Part shown: piece by piece, positions 62,139 through 64,000 of the stretch
Position numbering within the stretch: the stretch's first letter is position 1
Layout of the letters: the number at the start of each line of letters is the position of its first letter
Assembly: GCA_026125795.1 (NCBI GenBank)
Contig: JAHCKM010000001.1
Span: 1,116,001 to 1,180,000 of the forward strand
Source: Burkholderiaceae bacterium
GTDB taxonomy: Bacteria; Pseudomonadota; Gammaproteobacteria; Burkholderiales; Burkholderiaceae_C
Direction: 5' to 3'
DNA: 64,000 nt
The notes under the pieces: generated by a model
What the model was told of the DNA's origin: nothing
What the model saw: the letters and a program-made list of their open reading frames with translations, nothing else
Database searches by the model: none
Made by a program: the position numbers and the translations under genes

Positions 62139-64000
62139 ATGGTCAGCGCAGACACCCGAACCCGCCGCGTGCCGACCTACTGCTATCAGTGCGTGGCAGG
62201 CCCCGACCTGCTCACCGTGAAGGTGCGCGACGGCGTGGCCACCGAGGTGGAGCCCAACTTCTGCGCCGCCGCGGTCCATCCGGGCGGCGGCAAGGTCTGC
62301 GTCAAGGCGTACGGCCTGATCCAGAAGACCTACAACCCGCACCGCGTGCTGACGCCGATGAAGCGCACCAACCCGGTCAAGGGGCGCGACCAGGATCCGG
62401 GCTTCGTGCCGATCGGCTGGGACGAGGCGTTCGACCTGATCGCCGAGCGGCTCAACCGCATCCGCGCCCAGGGGTTGCTCGATGCATCGGGTTATCCGCG
62501 CCTGGCGGCGAGTTTCGGCGGCGGCGGCACGCCGCAGTCGTACATGGGCACGTTCCCGGCGTTCCTGTCGGCCTGGGGGCCGGTGGACATGGGCTTCGGC
62601 TCGGGGCAGGGCGTCAAGTGCGACCACTCCGAGCACCTGTACGGCGAGTTCTGGCACCGCGCGTTCATCGTCGCGGCCGACACGCCGACCACGCGCTACC
62701 TGATCTCGTGCGGCTCCAACATCGAGGCCTCTGGCGGCGTGGTGGGTGTCTGGCGGCATGCCAACGCGCGCGTGCGCGGCATGAAGCGCGTGCAGGTGGA
62801 GCCGCACCTGTCGGTGACCGGCGCGTGCTCGGCTCAATGGGTGCCGATCAAGCCCAAGACGGATCCGGCGTTCCTCTACGCGTTGATCCACGTGATGCTG
62901 CACGAGATGCCGCGCGAGCGGCTTGACCTGCCGTATCTCCAACAACGCACCGCGTCGCCGTACCTGGTGGGGCCGCATGGCTACTACCTGCGCGATCGCG
63001 CGACGGGCAAGCCGCTGGTGTGGGACCGCGCCTCCGCGAGCGCGCAGCCCCACGACATGCCGGGCATCGACGAGGCGCTCGAGATCACCACCGTCGTCGA
63101 CGCCATCGAGATCGGCGCCGACGGCGAGGTGCTGGCCGATGGTGATCTGTGCGGTCGCACCGGCTTCGATCGCCTGGTGGAGCACATGCGCGAGTACACG
63201 CCCGAGTGGGCGGCCCGCGTGTGCGACGTGCCGGCGGCGACGATGCGCAAGATCGCGCACGAGTACGTGGCACACGCCTGCGTCGGCCAGACGACGGAGA
63301 TTGAAGGCCGCACGCTGCCGTACCGACCGGTGGCGGTGACGCTGGGCAAGACGGTCAACAACGGCTGGGGCGGCTACGAGTGCTGCTGGGCGCGTACGCT
63401 GCTGGCCTGCCTGGTCGGCGCGCTCGAGGTGCCGGGCGGCACGCTGGGCACCACCGTGCGGCTGGTGCGGCCGATGTCGGAGCGCCACCACAGCGCGGTG
63501 GCCGGGCCCGACGGCTTCATGGCCTACCCGCTGAACCCGACCGACAAGGCGCACTGGTCGCCGCGGCCCAACATCCGCAACGCCTACCGCACGATGGTGC
63601 CGCTGGTGGGCAACGGCGCCTGGAGCCAGGCGCTCGGGCCGACGCACTTCTCATGGATGTTCCTCGACGGCACGCCCAAGGGCCTGCCGCCGGTGACGCT
63701 GCCCGACGTGTGGTTCGTCTATCGCACCAATCCGGCGATCTCGTTCTGGGACACCCAGGCGCTGGGCGACAGGCTGGCGCGTTTTCCGTTCGTGGTGGCG
63801 ATGGCCTACACGCGCGACGAGACCAACCACTTCGCCGACATCCTGCTGCCCGACGCCACCGATCTCGAAGGCCTGCAGCTGATTCGCATCGGCGGTACCA
63901 AGTACGTGGAGCAGTTCTGGGAGCAGCAGGGCTTCGCGCTGCGCCAGCCGGTGGTACCGATGCGCGGCCAGGCGCGCGACTTCACCGACATCGCCACCGA
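62139..64000 (+). CDS. Molybdopterin oxidoreductase, PadB-like (3' end beyond the window)
   Basis: This gene starts at ATG 62139, with GAGGG 7 bp upstream, and runs open to base 64000 (620 complete codons). It belongs to the DMSO reductase family: N-terminal TYCYQCVAGPDLLTVKV with a reduced Cys motif, then KRTNPVKGRDQDPGFVPIGWDEAFDLIAERL, GSNIEASGGVVGVWRHAN and VWFVYRTNPAISFWDT. It strongly recalls the large subunit of phenylacetyl-CoA:acceptor oxidoreductase (PadB), which oxidises phenylacetyl-CoA to phenylglyoxylyl-CoA. Since that path ends in benzoyl-CoA, the neighbourhood agrees. No Tat signal is visible, as expected for a cytoplasmic PadB-type protein. Other substrates of this family cannot be excluded. 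Confidence 0.65.
   Translation, partial: MVSADTRTRRVPTYCYQCVAGPDLLTVKVRDGVATEVEPNFCAAAVHPGGGKVCVKAYGLIQKTYNPHRVLTPMKRTNPVKGRDQDPGFVPIGWDEAFDLIAERLNRIRAQGLLDASGYPRLAASFGGGGTPQSYMGTFPAFLSAWGPVDMGFGSGQGVKCDHSEHLYGEFWHRAFIVAADTPTTRYLISCGSNIEASGGVVGVWRHANARVRGMKRVQVEPHLSVTGACSAQWVPIKPKTDPAFLYALIHVMLHEMPRERLDLPYLQQRTASPYLVGPHGYYLRDRATGKPLVWDRASASAQPHDMPGIDEALEITTVVDAIEIGADGEVLADGDLCGRTGFDRLVEHMREYTPEWAARVCDVPAATMRKIAHEYVAHACVGQTTEIEGRTLPYRPVAVTLGKTVNNGWGGYECCWARTLLACLVGALEVPGGTLGTTVRLVRPMSERHHSAVAGPDGFMAYPLNPTDKAHWSPRPNIRNAYRTMVPLVGNGAWSQALGPTHFSWMFLDGTPKGLPPVTLPDVWFVYRTNPAISFWDTQALGDRLARFPFVVAMAYTRDETNHFADILLPDATDLEGLQLIRIGGTKYVEQFWEQQGFALRQPVVPMRGQARDFTDIAT

Overview
The window is high-GC DNA with dense, overlapping operons. 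The protein families, a betaproteobacterial-type tRNA-Arg(ACG) fragment and a Thauera-like anaerobic benzoyl-CoA gene set suggest a facultatively anaerobic, probably denitrifying betaproteobacterium, most likely Burkholderiales or Rhodocyclales. The taxonomic call is inference; no rRNA gene is present.

Region 1 (1 to about 26145) is the right-hand part of a mobilizable genomic island. Its left end lies before base 1. It opens with a 5'-truncated helicase/DUF1998 gene, an SNF2 helicase and a large Eco57I-like adenine methylase, a set that resembles DISARM or Druantia. Next come a DUF3696-type ATPase paired with a PIN-like nuclease, then a tightly coupled operon of unknown protein, second SNF2/RapA-like helicase, Hsp70/actin-fold ATPase and HNH endonuclease, followed by a PIN/NYN-like protein with a histone-H1-like linker. 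The transfer and maintenance module follows: a ParB-like protein, a candidate MOBP-type oriT, a MobC-like protein, a relaxase, an unknown membrane-anchored protein, an AbiE toxin-antitoxin pair, an AlpA-like regulator and a tyrosine integrase. The island ends in the 3' 45 nt of a tRNA-Arg(ACG) gene, still followed by its terminator.

Region 2 (26385 to 43453) is chromosomal. It holds a catabolic operon (GAF protein, VOC protein, alpha/beta hydrolase, TRAP transporter, flavin monooxygenase) beside a divergent LysR gene. It also holds a MerR-controlled DUF2938/flavodoxin/DUF2798 operon with a readable 19-bp-spacer promoter, an RraA-like gene, a 19-residue lysine-rich micro-ORF, a VWA protein, a GlxA-type regulator divergent from a DJ-1/PfpI protein, and a Tat-exported PhoX-like phosphatase behind a Pho-box-like triple repeat.

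Region 3 (43629 to 64000) is an anaerobic aromatic-degradation cluster. The leftward operon oah-dch-bcrC-bcrB-bcrA-bcrD-fdx encodes ATP-dependent (class I) benzoyl-CoA reductase, its ferredoxin and two ring-processing enzymes. The dehydrogenase Had, expected between Dch and Oah in the pathway, is not in the window. The divergent korA-korB genes encode 2-oxoacid:ferredoxin oxidoreductase, which can reduce the ferredoxin. Ferritin-like and RidA genes follow. A hemerythrin gene flanks the other end, and its promoter shares an operator-like inverted repeat (GGTA-N6-TACC core) with the oah/kor promoter. Downstream lie a five-gene branched-chain-amino-acid-type ABC transporter, interrupted by 688 bp of repeat-rich non-coding DNA, an FlK-like thioesterase, and the start of a molybdopterin oxidoreductase resembling the PadB subunit of phenylacetyl-CoA:acceptor oxidoreductase. 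Together these suggest uptake of an aromatic acid, conversion to benzoyl-CoA and reductive dearomatization under anoxia.
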